From assembly GCF_000340215.1 (NCBI RefSeq), contig NW_006921532.1:4601126-4665125 (forward strand): a stretch of DNA of 64,000 bases, given 5' to 3'. Position 1 is the stretch's first letter, and every line of letters begins with the position of its first letter. The notes beneath the pieces are model-generated. The model worked only from the letters and a program-made list of their open reading frames with translations. It did not search any database and was not told the DNA's origin. Positions 1 to 11,774 of the stretch are shown piece after piece. This stretch comes from Pseudocercospora fijiensis CIRAD86 (Eukaryota > Ascomycota > Dothideomycetes > Mycosphaerellales > Mycosphaerellaceae). A program made the position numbers and the translations under genes.

Positions 1-990
1 GGAAGCTTTCTCGCTCGGAAAGGGTTGCCTCCAGAAACCTCAACCGAGGGACTGGTCTGGCATGGCATTCCTGCAGCAGATGCGAGCGATGCTGTTGATT
101 GTACTGATGTGATAGCTGCGCTCTAGATGTTTTCTGTTTTGTGATATTTTTCAGACAGCCTTCTTTGATGGGATGATACATGATGATGTTGTGCGACGGT
201 GTCAGCCAAGGAGGATTCCGACGATGAACCAGAATTGCGATGGCGAAGCGAGCCCGCCAAGCATTTGACAAAACTCAATTGAGACTGCGAGTGCGCTGGG
301 CTGGGCTGGACCTCACGACTTCACCGCAGCGCGCTCCTTCCAGCTCGCGGGAACGAGGCACTATCTTGTTAGCGCCATTGACCAGCCGGCCGACCGTCCA
401 CACGAAGAACGAAGAACGAAGAACGAAGAACGAAGAACGAAGAACGAAGAACGAAGAACGAAGAACGAAGAACGAAGAACGAAGAACGAAGAACGAAGAA
501 CAGCAGTCGAAACAGAACGACGGTTCCGATGGCAGCCACAATGGCAGTACAAAAGAACATCCCTTTCTGATGTGCTGTCAAGAAAGCGAGAATTTGCGAA
601 CACTGCTGGGCGCCACAATATATCCTGCCGGCTTGATGGTGGAACTGCAGTCGACAATCCTTGTGACTCGCATTAGCTCATCAATTGCTGCAGGAACCCG
701 CACACGAAGCGGTGCCATTCTCAGAGCCTTGCATGTACAAACGGCCATTGATTGTGTTTCTGACACACCCGCACTGTTTCCTGACTAACGTTAGGCCCTG
801 CTCCGCCGTGCCGGGCACAGTTCGGCCTGGTACGCGACATCTCGAGATGGTAGATATCCCTCCACCGTATCCTTTTCGAACTGTTCCTGAGCCGATCCGC
901 GTCGCCCAACTGCAAGACGGTGCACTCGCCGATCCTTCGTTCTTTTATTCTCTCGTTTGTTTGTTGGTCACTGCTTGGTCGACCGCAGCC
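1..990. other. Region upstream of the tannase gene
   Basis: No protein family is recognisable on either strand. The only clear structure is the heptanucleotide array at 402-501, which is open in several frames only because a 7-bp repeat without stops stays open. The stretch 840-990 is pyrimidine-rich and probably holds the promoter or leader of the tannase gene. Confidence 0.5.
402..501. repeat. Heptanucleotide tandem array, unit ACGAAGA
   Basis: The 7-bp unit ACGAAGA repeats about 14 times head to tail with no visible interruption across 100 bp. The unit is purine-rich on the + strand. Because 7 is not a multiple of 3, translation cycles through all three frames (KNEERRT on the + strand), so open frames here are an artefact. 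Copy number is likely to vary between isolates. Confidence 0.95.
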
Positions 991-3069
991 ATGCGCGCCA
1001 ACGTTCCACTCGTACTCTCCACTTTTCTGGGCGCTGCGGCGGCCGCTGGGGTCCCTGGCAATGCAGACCAGCCTTCCAATGTTGAGCGGCCGGATGCTTT
1101 CCAGCTGCTTAGGGATGATATAACAAGGCTGCAAGATGCTCTTCGACAGGCCTTCTCCAACCTTCCCAACCTTTACAGCAAAGGCGAATCGACTGACTGT
1201 CCTTCTACAAGCTCGCCGGGCAACATTTATTCTGGCAGCGGTCAGCCATTATCCACTAGTAGTACTTTAATTTCAGAGATCACTTTCTCTTCCTCGACAG
1301 CTCTCAGAGCTTCGTGCTCAGTCACTTCGGCACCATCGACAGATTTTACACCAGCTTCGCCACCCAGCAAAACGAGCTCATCAGTCAGCGCACGCTCTAC
1401 AGGAACTTCAAACAGCACACCTGAAACAAACGCCGCGATGTCCTGCGCAAGTCTCTGCTCGTCGCTCACGTTTCCAGCTTCGGATTTTCCGGTCAGTCCA
1501 GTATCCTGCGTCTCATATGACGCAGGCTCAAACATCACAATCACCGGAGGTCAAGCCGATGCTGCATGTGGCTCAAACATCAAACCTGAGGTCGACCTCT
1601 GCCGAGTGGTCTTGACTGTTCAAACTAGCGATGAATCTGAGACTTACATGGAAGTGTGGCTCCCAGAGAATGGCGAATGGAACGGACGCACAATGAACAC
1701 AGACAATGGCGGCGTCAATGGCTGTGTTCATTACGTTGACATGAAATACGTCTCTGGACGTGGCTTTGCAGCCATTGGCGACAACGCCGGCCACAACGGA
1801 TCTTCTTTCGACGGCTCCTGGTTCGCCGACTCAAACGAAGTTGTCCTTGATTGGGTCTACCGTGCCCGTCACTCTGCTGTTGTCGCTGGTAAAGAAGTTG
1901 TCGATCAATTCTACGGTGAAGCTCCAGAATACTCTTACTATATCGGTTGCTCGGCCGGCGGCGCACAAGGGCTCAAGTCCGCTCAGATGTACCCAGGCGA
2001 TTTCGATGGTATCATTTCTGGCTCTGCTGCTGCCGACTTCAATCATCTCCAAGCATGGAGTGGCCGGTTCGTGCAACTCACTGGTACTGGAACCGACGAC
2101 GACAGATTCTTGACTCAAGACGACTGGATCACGGTTCAAGCCGCTATCTTCGACCAATGCGACGAGAGACTGGATGGTGTCAACGATGGCATTCTTGAAG
2201 ACCCAATGCTTTGTGTATTTGACTCCACTGTCCTCGCATGCTCCAACAACGCAACTCTATCCGGCTGCTTGACTGATACCCAAGTGGAAACGGTCGATAA
2301 AGTATTTACCGAGCTCTACAACACTGAAGGCGAGTTGCTATACCCGGCTCTCCTCTATGGATCACAAGTCGATGCATTTCGTCTTGGACAACTCTCCGGA
2401 AGTATTCAAGGAATTTCCAAAGACTGGTACCTCTACGCTGTGGTCAATGGTTCGCAGCCGAACTGGGATGCTATCACCGATCTCGGACAGGATGAGTATG
2501 CCTTGGCCGATTCCCTCGATGAATATCACGGCAACGTCTCCCAGTTCTCTGGCGATCTCTCTGGCTTCCAAGCGGCGGGCAGCAAGATGATAATGTATCA
2601 CGGTCTGGCTGACCCACTAGTCTCGGGCGCCAACAGCCAGAGATACTATCTCAAGGTTGCCAAAACTCTAGGTCTCGACAACATCGGCATGGATGACTTC
2701 CTGCGCTTCTTCAGAATTTCAGGCATGGCACACTGCGGCGTTGGTGGCATCTCTGGAGCAGGAGCTTGGATGTTTGGCCAAAACGGCGCCGCTTCTGTCG
2801 CTACGCACAACATCATCGATTATCTCCAGGACTGGGTTGAGGATGATAACGCTCCAGACACTATCATCGGAACGAAGTATTGGTACGACGAGGTTGACAA
2901 CGGCATCCAGTTCGAGCGAGCTCACTGCCGATTCCCTTACCGCACCACCTATGTAGATGGAGACTATACTGAGATCGACTCATGGAATTGCACGATGATC
3001 GAAGATTGGCAGGAGTGCGGCGTGGGCGCACTGCCTAGACTTTGCAATGTCGATGGCAGTTTCACGTAA
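991..3069 (+). CDS. Secreted tannase/feruloyl esterase family protein
   Basis: Single exon, 692 aa. The start at 991 was chosen because it begins a signal peptide (MRANVPLVLSTFLGAAAAAG); the frame stays open upstream but that part has no secretory features. Residues about 60-150 are a Ser/Thr/Pro-rich linker. The tannase domain follows with the family's CS-D-HC arrangement: Cys320-Ser321 in GCSAGG (nucleophile), Asp541 in HGLADP, and His581-Cys582 in MAHCG. In characterised family members the two cysteines pair next to the Ser and His. The Asp-rich loop near 391-407 (DERLDGVNDGILED) matches the calcium site of tannase-family enzymes. Members hydrolyse gallate, ferulate or related plant phenolic esters; which substrate applies here cannot be read from sequence. 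The Ser/Thr-rich N-terminal extension of about 150 aa is longer than usual for the family. Confidence 0.9.
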   Translation: MRANVPLVLSTFLGAAAAAGVPGNADQPSNVERPDAFQLLRDDITRLQDALRQAFSNLPNLYSKGESTDCPSTSSPGNIYSGSGQPLSTSSTLISEITFSSSTALRASCSVTSAPSTDFTPASPPSKTSSSVSARSTGTSNSTPETNAAMSCASLCSSLTFPASDFPVSPVSCVSYDAGSNITITGGQADAACGSNIKPEVDLCRVVLTVQTSDESETYMEVWLPENGEWNGRTMNTDNGGVNGCVHYVDMKYVSGRGFAAIGDNAGHNGSSFDGSWFADSNEVVLDWVYRARHSAVVAGKEVVDQFYGEAPEYSYYIGCSAGGAQGLKSAQMYPGDFDGIISGSAAADFNHLQAWSGRFVQLTGTGTDDDRFLTQDDWITVQAAIFDQCDERLDGVNDGILEDPMLCVFDSTVLACSNNATLSGCLTDTQVETVDKVFTELYNTEGELLYPALLYGSQVDAFRLGQLSGSIQGISKDWYLYAVVNGSQPNWDAITDLGQDEYALADSLDEYHGNVSQFSGDLSGFQAAGSKMIMYHGLADPLVSGANSQRYYLKVAKTLGLDNIGMDDFLRFFRISGMAHCGVGGISGAGAWMFGQNGAASVATHNIIDYLQDWVEDDNAPDTIIGTKYWYDEVDNGIQFERAHCRFPYRTTYVDGDYTEIDSWNCTMIEDWQECGVGALPRLCNVDGSFT

Positions 3070-3977
3070 GCTCTCTGCAGCTCGATGGATGTGGTATTGA
3101 AAATGATAGACGGCTCCACTGGTTTCTTCAGTGTATATGTGGTGTTGTTGTTTTGCTTGTTACACATGAAGGCACTATAGCAAAGAGTCAGCAGATAATA
3201 GATACAGAGTATAGATAATCAGCACGAGGGCGAGAGACGCCACAGTATGCCAATTCGAGTAGCCGATCCCCATCAATGTCTTCCACGGACATTGTGCATA
3301 AGGTCTAATTTCCAATTGCTCAGAGCGCGGCCATGGAAAACTGCCTAGAGCTAGGCTGTCAGAATAGTCGACGCTCAGCGGTTGAGCGAGGCTACGCTCC
3401 CGCCAACTCCTCCCAGAGGAAGCAATAGCCCGGAAAACGACGAATAAAGTAATCACTCAGATTATCTGCACTTCGTCTGAACGTTAAACACCATCGGCTG
3501 ACAGACAGGACACCTTTCTTGAAGAGTCTTCCTAATCGTGGTGGCCAGTCCTTGTCCGACATCCTTCTGAAAAATATCCAAGAAGATGTGCAGTCGGGTT
3601 GAGCTAGCATTTCAGTTCTGAGGCGGGCTCTGATGTTGCGAGGTCTCTAAATTGCTCATCGTAGCGCAGCGACAATTCTCCGCACTCTGCAAAGAACAGG
3701 AGTAGACGCAAAGTCGAGTTCTATTGTGGATTACGAACGATTTGCGGTCTTTAGCATGACATCTGGCATGCCTAGAATGTGGATCTATCTCTACATAGGG
3801 CGGAGAGTTGCTCTTTACGAGCGAGGACTCGATGTTAGATCTCGCCAGGCTGGTCATCATCTGGTCTGGTGAACAAGTTGCTCGGGCGCGATTCGAGCTC
3901 TCTGCACTTTCTGTGGATGCTACGAGGGCCCATTCCCGCGGCGATAAGCACTCTTGTCTCAGTACACGCCGACAGCT
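3070..3977. other. Convergent intergenic region between tannase and MIX23
   Basis: Contains the 3' ends of two convergent genes. Short open frames on the minus strand show no recognisable domain, signal peptide or codon pattern. No tRNA or repeat was seen. Confidence 0.4.
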
Positions 3978-4683
3978 TCATCGATTCCGGCCCAAGACGG
4001 TTGTTTTCGCGGCCTGCACAGGATCAACTTCCGTGCTTGCATTATTCCGCGTCCGCCACTCATTAAGTGCTTGATCCGAGTCTGACGTGTCATTTTCGCA
4101 TCGCTCACCGATCACGCTCCAGGTCCTCGCCCGAATAATATTCTCAACCATCCTCTCATTGCGAATCAGACCTGCCAGCGATTCTGTTCTCGTGTCACGG
4201 GGAAGGTATCTCGCGCCGTACGGATCCAGCCTCTCATCTACCAGCCTTTCTCTCGCCCTCGCATCTTCGCTTTCGCGTAGGACGTGATCGGGGTCATCTG
4301 GGTCGGGCGACGTGGCTACTCCGGCACAATAGTTAAGGACATCCGAGCGGGTCTGCCATGAGGGAAACAGTATCTTGTCTTTGAAGGTCTGGCAGCCGTG
4401 TTGCGGCAGCTGTCTTCGACCGATGGGTCTCAGCTGTCGCTCTGCAGTAGTCGCGGGATCGAAAGGCGTTGAGCCGGGAGTCGCCAGAGCATTGAGGTGT
4501 TGGTTGATGGTGTCGTCGATGGCCGTCCGCGAAACGCGTAGAAAGTCTAGGGCGGAGCTTGGTATGAGCTTTTAGCTTGGTAGAGGTAGAGGCGGCACAG
4601 TGAAAAGTGGCTTTACCTCTGAGTGCAGTTTGGTTGAAGCAGAACTGCGGTGTTAGTTTGGGCTGCTCCGGCGTGGGAGGCAT
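3978..4683 (-). CDS. MIX23: MIX23 / caffeine-induced death protein 2 family
   Basis: Two exons (4683-4617 and 4546-3978) joined across a 70-nt intron (GTAAAG...CTAG) give 211 aa. The intron cuts the protein between R22 and D23 and splicing restores the family signature LRDFLRVSRTAIDDTINQ. The order of blocks fits the Cid2/MIX23 family: LTPQFCFNQ near the start, an Ala-Thr-Pro/FDP segment, FPSWQTRSDVLNYC near residues 83-96, ATSPDPDDPDHVLRE, then VDERLDPYGARYLPR and a helical C-terminal part. MIX23 proteins are small soluble proteins of the mitochondrial intermembrane space with conserved Cys residues, linked to protein import; the role here is by family. It is divergently oriented to CDC9, with the inverted-repeat element starting about 130 bp upstream of its ATG. 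Confidence 0.87.
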
Positions 4684-4810
4684 TATATCGATAGCGATGG
4701 GCTCGAGTGTCGTGAAGTGCAGATTCAGATGCAGATTTGCAGACTGTAGTTCTATGACGTTGTGAAGGACAGGACGGTCGCGGACTCGCGGGACGACGGA
4801 GCTCCATATA

Positions 4811-6158
4811 TACCAGATTGTCAATGAAGAATTCACAAGCGCAATCTTTGCCCCTACAAGTTCTTTTAATATATCTTNNNNNNNNNNNNNNNNNNNNNNN
4901 NNNNNNNNNNNNNNNNNNNNNNNNNNNNNNNNNNNNNNNNNNNNNNNNNNNNNNNNNNNNNNNNNNNNNNNNNNNNNNNNNNNNNNNNNNNNNNNNNNNN
5001 NNNNNNNNNNNNNNNNNNNNNNNNNNNNNNNNNNNNNNNNNNNNNNNNNNNNNNNNNNNNNNNNNNNNNNNNNNNNNNNNNNNNNNNNNNNNNNNNNNNN
5101 NNNNNNNNNNNNNNNNNNNNNNNNNNNNNNNNNNNNNNNNNNNNNNNNNNNNNNNNNNNNNNNNNNNNNNNNNNNNNNNNNNNNNNNNNNNNNNNNNNNN
5201 NNNNNNNNNNNNNNNNNNNNNNNNNNNNNNNNNNNNNNNNNNNNNNNNNNNNNNNNNNNNNNNNNNNNNNNNNNNNNNNNNNNNNNNNNNNNNNNNNNNN
5301 NNNNNNNNNNNNNNNNNNNNNNNNNNNNNNNNNNNNNNNNNNNNNNNNNNNNNNNNNNNNNNNNNNNNNNNNNNNNNNNNNNNNNNNNNNNNNNNNNNNN
5401 NNNNNNNNNNNNNNNNNNNNNNNNNNNNNNNNNNNNNNNNNNNNNNNNNNNNNNNNNNNNNNNNNNNNNNNNNNNNNNNNNNNNNNNNNNNNNNNNNNNN
5501 NNNNNNNNNNNNNNNNNNNNNNNNNNNNNNNNNNNNNNNNNNNNNNNNNNNNNNNNNNNNNNNNNNNNNNNNNNNNNNNNNNNNNNNNNNNNNNNNNNNN
5601 NNNNNNNNNNNNNNNNNNNNNNNNNNNNNNNNNNNNNNNNNNNNNNNNNNNNNNNNNNNNNNNNNNNNNNNNNNNNNNNNNNNNNNNNNNNNNNNNNNNN
5701 CTAGTTAAGAATAGAGTATTTTTGTCTTATATTACTAAGCTATAACTCTTCTAAATAAAAAGATAAACCAAAGAGAATATAGTAAGAAAATAATATTCCT
5801 TTCTAGATTGTATTACTAATAGTTTCTATACTAATATATAAATTTAAATTTAGATTTTTATAAGGTAAAAGTACAAGATCTATGTTTTAGATTACTAAAA
5901 ATAGTATGCTAAGGCCTAAAAAATGCTAAAACTGTTAAACTTCTAAATTAGAATTTTAGGCTATATAGCCTATAAATTCAATAGGTAACGACTATAAATT
6001 TTATTATTTTCTAAAAATAGATACAATTTAGAGTATCTTTGCTCTATGTTATTAAGCTATAACTCCTCTATATAAAAAGATATATTAAAAAGAACTTGAA
6101 GGGGCAAAGATAGCGTTGTTGTCGCTGCGGTCAGAAGTACTATATTGACAATCTGGTA
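4811..6158. mobile_element. Terminal-inverted-repeat DNA element or MITE, interior mostly unsequenced
   Basis: The left end (4813 on) reads CCAGATTGTCAAT and the right end, read backwards from 6156, starts with the same 13 bases. Further in, a second block (left 4842-4877, right about 6080-6114) is again inverted-complementary with one or two changes (CTTTGCCCC, then A/T-rich TTTTAATATATCTT). Both ends are flanked by TA (4811-4812 and 6157-6158), the target duplication used by Tc1/mariner-type elements. The visible interior (5701-6110) is very A/T-rich with no open frame, and carries a direct repeat: 5705-5775 resembles 6015-6090. No transposase is visible; it may lie in the gap or be absent. 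Confidence 0.75.
4878..5700. other. Assembly gap (823 N)
   Basis: A run of N lies wholly inside the inverted-repeat element. The gap is probably caused by repetitive A/T-rich sequence. Its true length is unknown. Confidence 0.99.
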
Positions 6159-6527
6159 CGTATGGGCCTCCCTACGGGAGAGCCTCCCGGTCAGGTCAGG
6201 TCAGCCTCGGCGCGAGAGGCGCGTTCACGTTCACGTTCACGTTCAGCTTCACGCGTCGCTGTCCATTCATGGTGCCTACTGCAGCATACCGCCCAATCAA
6301 TGCTATGGTCTCGCTGTCTTCCTCCGACTTCACAAGTATCGCCCACAGCCGACCTTAGGCGTCGATTTTCTCGCCTTTTGCTGCGTTGCAACCACACTCA
6401 GCATTACTACATCGCCCCACCAGCGAGAGAAATACATTCGACATTCGTTACCAGAGCGTCGCGGCAACATTCAGCCCATATACACACTGCAAGGAAAATA
6501 CACTGGCAAACTAGCAACTCATTGATC
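6159..6527 (+). promoter_or_regulatory. CDC9 promoter and leader with short direct repeats
   Basis: Between the right end of the element and the ligase ATG lie three GTCAG units (6190-6204), four near-identical GTTCAC hexamers (6223-6246, the last being GTTCAG) and an MluI cell-cycle box at 6251-6256. The 100 bases before the ATG are A/C-rich, as is usual for a fungal leader. Confidence 0.5.
6251..6256 (+). promoter_or_regulatory. MluI cell-cycle box (ACGCGT)
   Basis: A perfect ACGCGT lies 272 bp upstream of the CDC9 start. In budding yeast this hexamer is bound by MBF (Mbp1-Swi6) and drives G1/S expression of DNA replication genes including CDC9. Use of the site here is inferred from the gene and position; a single hexamer can occur by chance. 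Confidence 0.5.
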
Positions 6528-9406
6528 ATGGCGCCGAAGCAAGCGACGCTCGGGTATGTCGTCCATCAGCAGACTCTCGGGTAAGAGAGCACTGCCAGTG
6601 CAGCCCGTGATGGCACAAGTTTGTACTGATGATACACAGCAAGTTTTTCGGCGGCCAGAATGCCCAGAAAGCTGAGGCCCAGCAGGCGAAGCTGAAGTTC
6701 TCATCCAAGGTAGGCACGAAAGAGGAGAAAGAGAACCTGTCAGCTGCACCAGGAGCCTCCAAGTCCCATCCTATCGACCTTAAGAAGGAGGATGATGACG
6801 ATGTGGAGATGAAGAATGCCAAGGTTGAAGAGTCTGAGAACGATGCACCGTCGGTCAATAAGGAAGCTTCGCCACGAAGCTCCTCCAAGAAGCGCTCTGC
6901 CTCTGCAGAAGCTGATCCCGATGATGAAGATGAAGAACCGCCTACTAAGAAAGCCCGCAAGCCCGCGACAAACGGAGTCTCAAAGAAGGGTATAGCCAAG
7001 AAAGCAGCGATCAAAGTGAAAGTTGAGCATGAGCCAGAGAGCAACAGTGACGATGAACTTGCCGAAAACCCAACCAAGAAAGTCCGAGCTCCTGCTCCCG
7101 TAGAGCCGTCCGAGAACCAAGGTCGAAAGTCAAATTCGAAGAGGACCGCAGTCCCTAACGAAGACGATGAAGAGCCTGTCAAGAAGACTTTGTCCACAAA
7201 GAAATCGTCAGAAGCCAAGTCTATCGCCCAAGAGCAGGACGTAGAAGAAGAAGAAAATGACAAAAACGAACCCAGTGATTCAGAAGCTGAATCAGAAGAC
7301 TCAGAGCAGGAAGATGAGATCAAGCCGAAACAAGCAGCAAAAGCTCGCGAAAAGGTCCAGAGTACTCTTAAAGCCACGAGCAAGGACGCATACCCCGATT
7401 GGAAAGCGGGAGACCCGGTACCTTATGCTGCATTATGCACCACTTTTTCCAAGATTGAGCTCACTACGAAGCGTCTCGAGATTCTGGCTTTATGCTCAGC
7501 TTTCCTTCGACAGGTTGCGCGACTGACACCACAGGATTTGCTTCCCACTGTTCTCCTGATGAATGGAAAATTAGCAGCAGACTACTCCGGCATCGAACTC
7601 GGAATTGGTGAGTCTCTCATCATGAAGGCCATTGGCGAGAGTACTGGACGAAGTCTGAAGATCATCAAGGAGGATCAACAAAAGATAGGAGATCTTGGTT
7701 TGGTTGCTGCAAAGAGCCGGCAGAATCAACCCACCATGTTCAAGCCCAAGCCTCTTACCGTCCGCGGCGTTCATGAAGGTCTGATGAAGATCGCCACCGT
7801 CGAAGGCCAAGGCTCTCAAGGCCGAAAAGTGGACGGAATCAAGAAGCTGCTATCGTCTGCAGACGTGAATCTTCCTAAAGGCCAAAATGTGGATATCAAC
7901 AAGGACAAAGGTGGACCAAGTGAGTCAAAATTCATCATCCGTGCCCTCGAAGGCAAGATGCGACTTGGATTAGCCGATAAGAGTCTGCAGGCAGCGCTCT
8001 CGCACGCCATGGTGGCTCATGCTGTCTCTGAAGACGGCAAGAAAGTTCCCACTGAGGCGGATCTGAAGAAAGGTGAAGAAATTTTCAAAGCAGTTTACAA
8101 CGAATTGCCGGCCTACGAGGTGATAGTACCAGCCTTGTTAGAGCATGGTATATGGAAACTTCGCGGCGCTCTAAAGCTCCGGCCTGGAGTCCCTCTAAAG
8201 CCCATGCTTGCCAAGCCAACAAAGTCCATCGGCGAAGTACTTGATCGATTTGAAGGAAGAGACTTCACTTGCGAGTATAAATACGATGGAGAGCGTGCCC
8301 AGATTCATTACGTTGCTCACGATGCGGACGAGGAATTCGCAGCCACTGTCGCACCAAAAGAAGGCAAGACCGACCGGGGTGTCTCGAACATCTTCTCGCG
8401 AAATAGCGAGGATCTGAGCAAGAAGTATCCCGACATTCTGGCAAGATTGCCTTCATGGGTCAAAAAGGGCACCAAGTCCTTTGTGCTCGATTGCGAGACC
8501 GTGGCTTGGGATGTGGAGAAGAAGCATGTCCTGCCCTTCCAACAGCTCATGACGCGAAAGAAAAAGGACGTCAAAGCCGAGGACATCAAAGTCAAGGTCT
8601 GCGTGTTTGCTTTCGACATCCTCTACCTCGATGGCGAGGCGCTAGTTAACAAGCCTTTCCGCGAGCGCAGAGAGGCCATGTACGGCGCTTTCGAAGAAGT
8701 GGAAGGCGAATTTGCCTTCGCCAAATTTGGAAACTCACGAGAGATTGAAGAGATCCAGACTCTGCTTGACGAATCCATTGCCGCGTCGTGCGAAGGACTC
8801 ATGGTTAAAATGCTCGACGGTGTAGAATCGCATTACGAGCCTTCCCGTCGCTCCCAGAATTGGCTGAAAGTGAAAAAGGACTACCTCTCTGGTGCCGGCG
8901 ATTCTCTCGATCTGGTGGTGCTTGGTGCATACTACGGAAAAGGCAAGCGCACGAATTGGTATGGTGCTTTCCATCTGGCGTGCTATAACTCCAGCACCGA
9001 GCAATACGAAACGGTCTGCAACATTGGCACTGGATTCAGTGAAGCAGTGCTGGCCGAACTTCATGAGACATTGTCGCCGCTTGTGATCGACCGCGCCAAG
9101 CCTTTCTACGATCATTCCACAGGCAAGAACGACCAGCCCGATGTCTGGTTCGAGCCAAAATACGTGTGGGAGGTAAAGACGGCGGATCTGACATTGTCTC
9201 CCCGATATCGTGCTGCGAGCAGTGAGTTCGGCAGTGATGGTGTGCATAAGGGTGTGTCGCTCAGATTCCCACGTTTCATCCGTGTGAGGGATGATAAGAA
9301 GCCCGAGGAGGCTACTACCAGTAGGCAGGTGGCAGAAATGTACAGGAAGCAAGAGAGTGTGGGCAAGGATAAGAAAGCTGGTGTGGATGATGATTTCGAA
9401 TACTGA
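6528..9406 (+). CDS. CDC9: ATP-dependent DNA ligase I
   Basis: Joins Okazaki fragments and seals nicks in excision repair. A short first exon (6528-6553) is spliced to 6640-9406, giving 930 aa. Splicing creates MAPKQATLGKFFGG, a PCNA-interacting box (Q-x-x-L-x-x-F-F). Residues about 20-270 are acidic/basic low complexity with likely nuclear localisation signals. Then come the DNA-binding domain, the adenylation domain with KYDGER (catalytic Lys556), and the OB-fold domain ending in a Lys-rich tail (DDDFEY). A second in-frame donor at 6581 would give a 939-aa form. Length and domain order match ligase I; ligase IV is excluded by the absence of BRCT repeats. Confidence 0.96.
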
Positions 9407-10237
9407 GTGGCGGAGTGCGAATGCATTGGGACAACCGCGGACGCTCCAATGCGGCGAATCAGGAGTCCGCAGCAGGTGCCAGCACACAGCAGTGAGTGGC
9501 TTTTGTAGCAATAAAAATGCTTCGCTGCCTTTGTACCGTGTAGCATTGATAGACCGCCCTTCAGCTTCAGTCGACGAGGTGGCATTGTTAAATGTTAATC
9601 CTTGCTGTTATATGTGGCTTAGCCTTGGCATGCAGTGCACTGTGCGAATGGCTAAATCAAGTCCCTTCGCATCGAAGCCAGAATAATAGTGTATAGCGAA
9701 GACATCACAAGTGAAGGGTACAGCTCCACCTATTCTGTGAATGGGGAAGGAAGACGATGGGCGACAATAGATCTCATTTACCACAGCGGGACAAAGAAGC
9801 AAGAGCATTGAGGCATTGAGGCCTTCAGCCGGAGCTCGGTGCGATCGCTGCGATCTGCGGGCTTAGAAGGGCCACTTGTCTTCCGGTCAGCTAGAAATAA
9901 CATCACACACACACCCCACATCAAGACTCTCCTGAATAATAAGAGGAGTGCACACTCTCCCTTGCCTTAGTTACTTAAGCGTGTGGAAGTCCGTTGCCAT
10001 TCTCTCGACTCTTGCCGGTCACGCCCGTCAATCCCGTGGGCACAAGCGCAGTTCCGCATCTGGCTCCAAGAAAGAATAGCTGTTCACTTCACGCAGGTTA
10101 CTCGCCAACTTCTCGCGTCAAGTTGAGCACGACCGTACACAAGCTAGGCGAGCCCAAGGCAATTCAGCCTCTCAAGGACAACTCTGCGTGCAAATCACTG
10201 CCACACCTTGTCCGCTTTTGAGGCATACAATCACAAC
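9407..10237. other. Intergenic region between CDC9 and the SURF4 homologue
   Basis: Holds the CDC9 3' untranslated region and the promoter of the next gene. A CA-rich patch lies at about 9900-9920. No further coding signal was recognised. Confidence 0.45.
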
Positions 10238-11323
<1,086 letters not shown>

Positions 11324-11774
11324 ATGATTCCATGGCCCCCTGGCGTATGTAGTAGATGGCTTGACATCATGAAACGCCAAAAATGAGCGGCATGTGAATA
11401 AAATGAGACAGCTCAAAGCGGCCGTGTGCCAGTGTTTCGCGTGCACTGGAACTTCTGGAAGCACTGAGCTTCTTGACGTTGGGGATTGAGATGCGAACTG
11501 GAGTGCGTTGTTAACGATGGCCAAGGCAGATAGCCCAAAACGATCAATTTCTATGAGTACATGTTTGAATGATTGAATCCTGTGCCGCTGCAGGCATTTT
11601 CCAACCCAATGTCATGTCATCCGCGTTACAATCAAAAAGTGAGCGACGCTTGCCAAGACTTCGAGCTATAGAACTCTAGTTCTAGCGCGTTTGGTTCGCG
11701 AACTTCCAATTCTACTATAGTCGACACGACCTTCGGCTTGCATCTTTTGATGACAGCACTTGGTACCGCCGAAA
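11324..11774. other. Intergenic region between the SURF4 homologue and NUP84
   Basis: No coding signal on either strand. Contains a small imperfect palindrome around 11665-11690 (GAACTCTAGTTC-like). Likely holds the terminator of one gene and the promoter of the next. Confidence 0.4.

Noticed and set aside
275..657. Minus-strand frames rich in Phe-Phe-Val-Leu-Arg-Ser repeats
   Set aside because: Antisense translation of the same heptamer array.
240..788. Open frame of 182 codons through the heptamer array
   Set aside because: The frame is open because ACGAAGA has no stop in any phase; flanks show no domain and no ATG context.
4333..4836. 167-codon minus-strand frame over MIX23
   Set aside because: It reads through the MIX23 intron and then out of frame; the spliced model matches a known family.
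4818..5708. 296-codon frame made mostly of unknown residues
   Set aside because: It is the assembly gap read as X codons.
6526..7383. 285-codon minus-strand Ser-rich frame
   Set aside because: Antisense of the Glu/Lys-rich N-terminal region of DNA ligase I.
8735..9511. 258-codon minus-strand frame
   Set aside because: Antisense of the catalytic half of CDC9; no matching domain.
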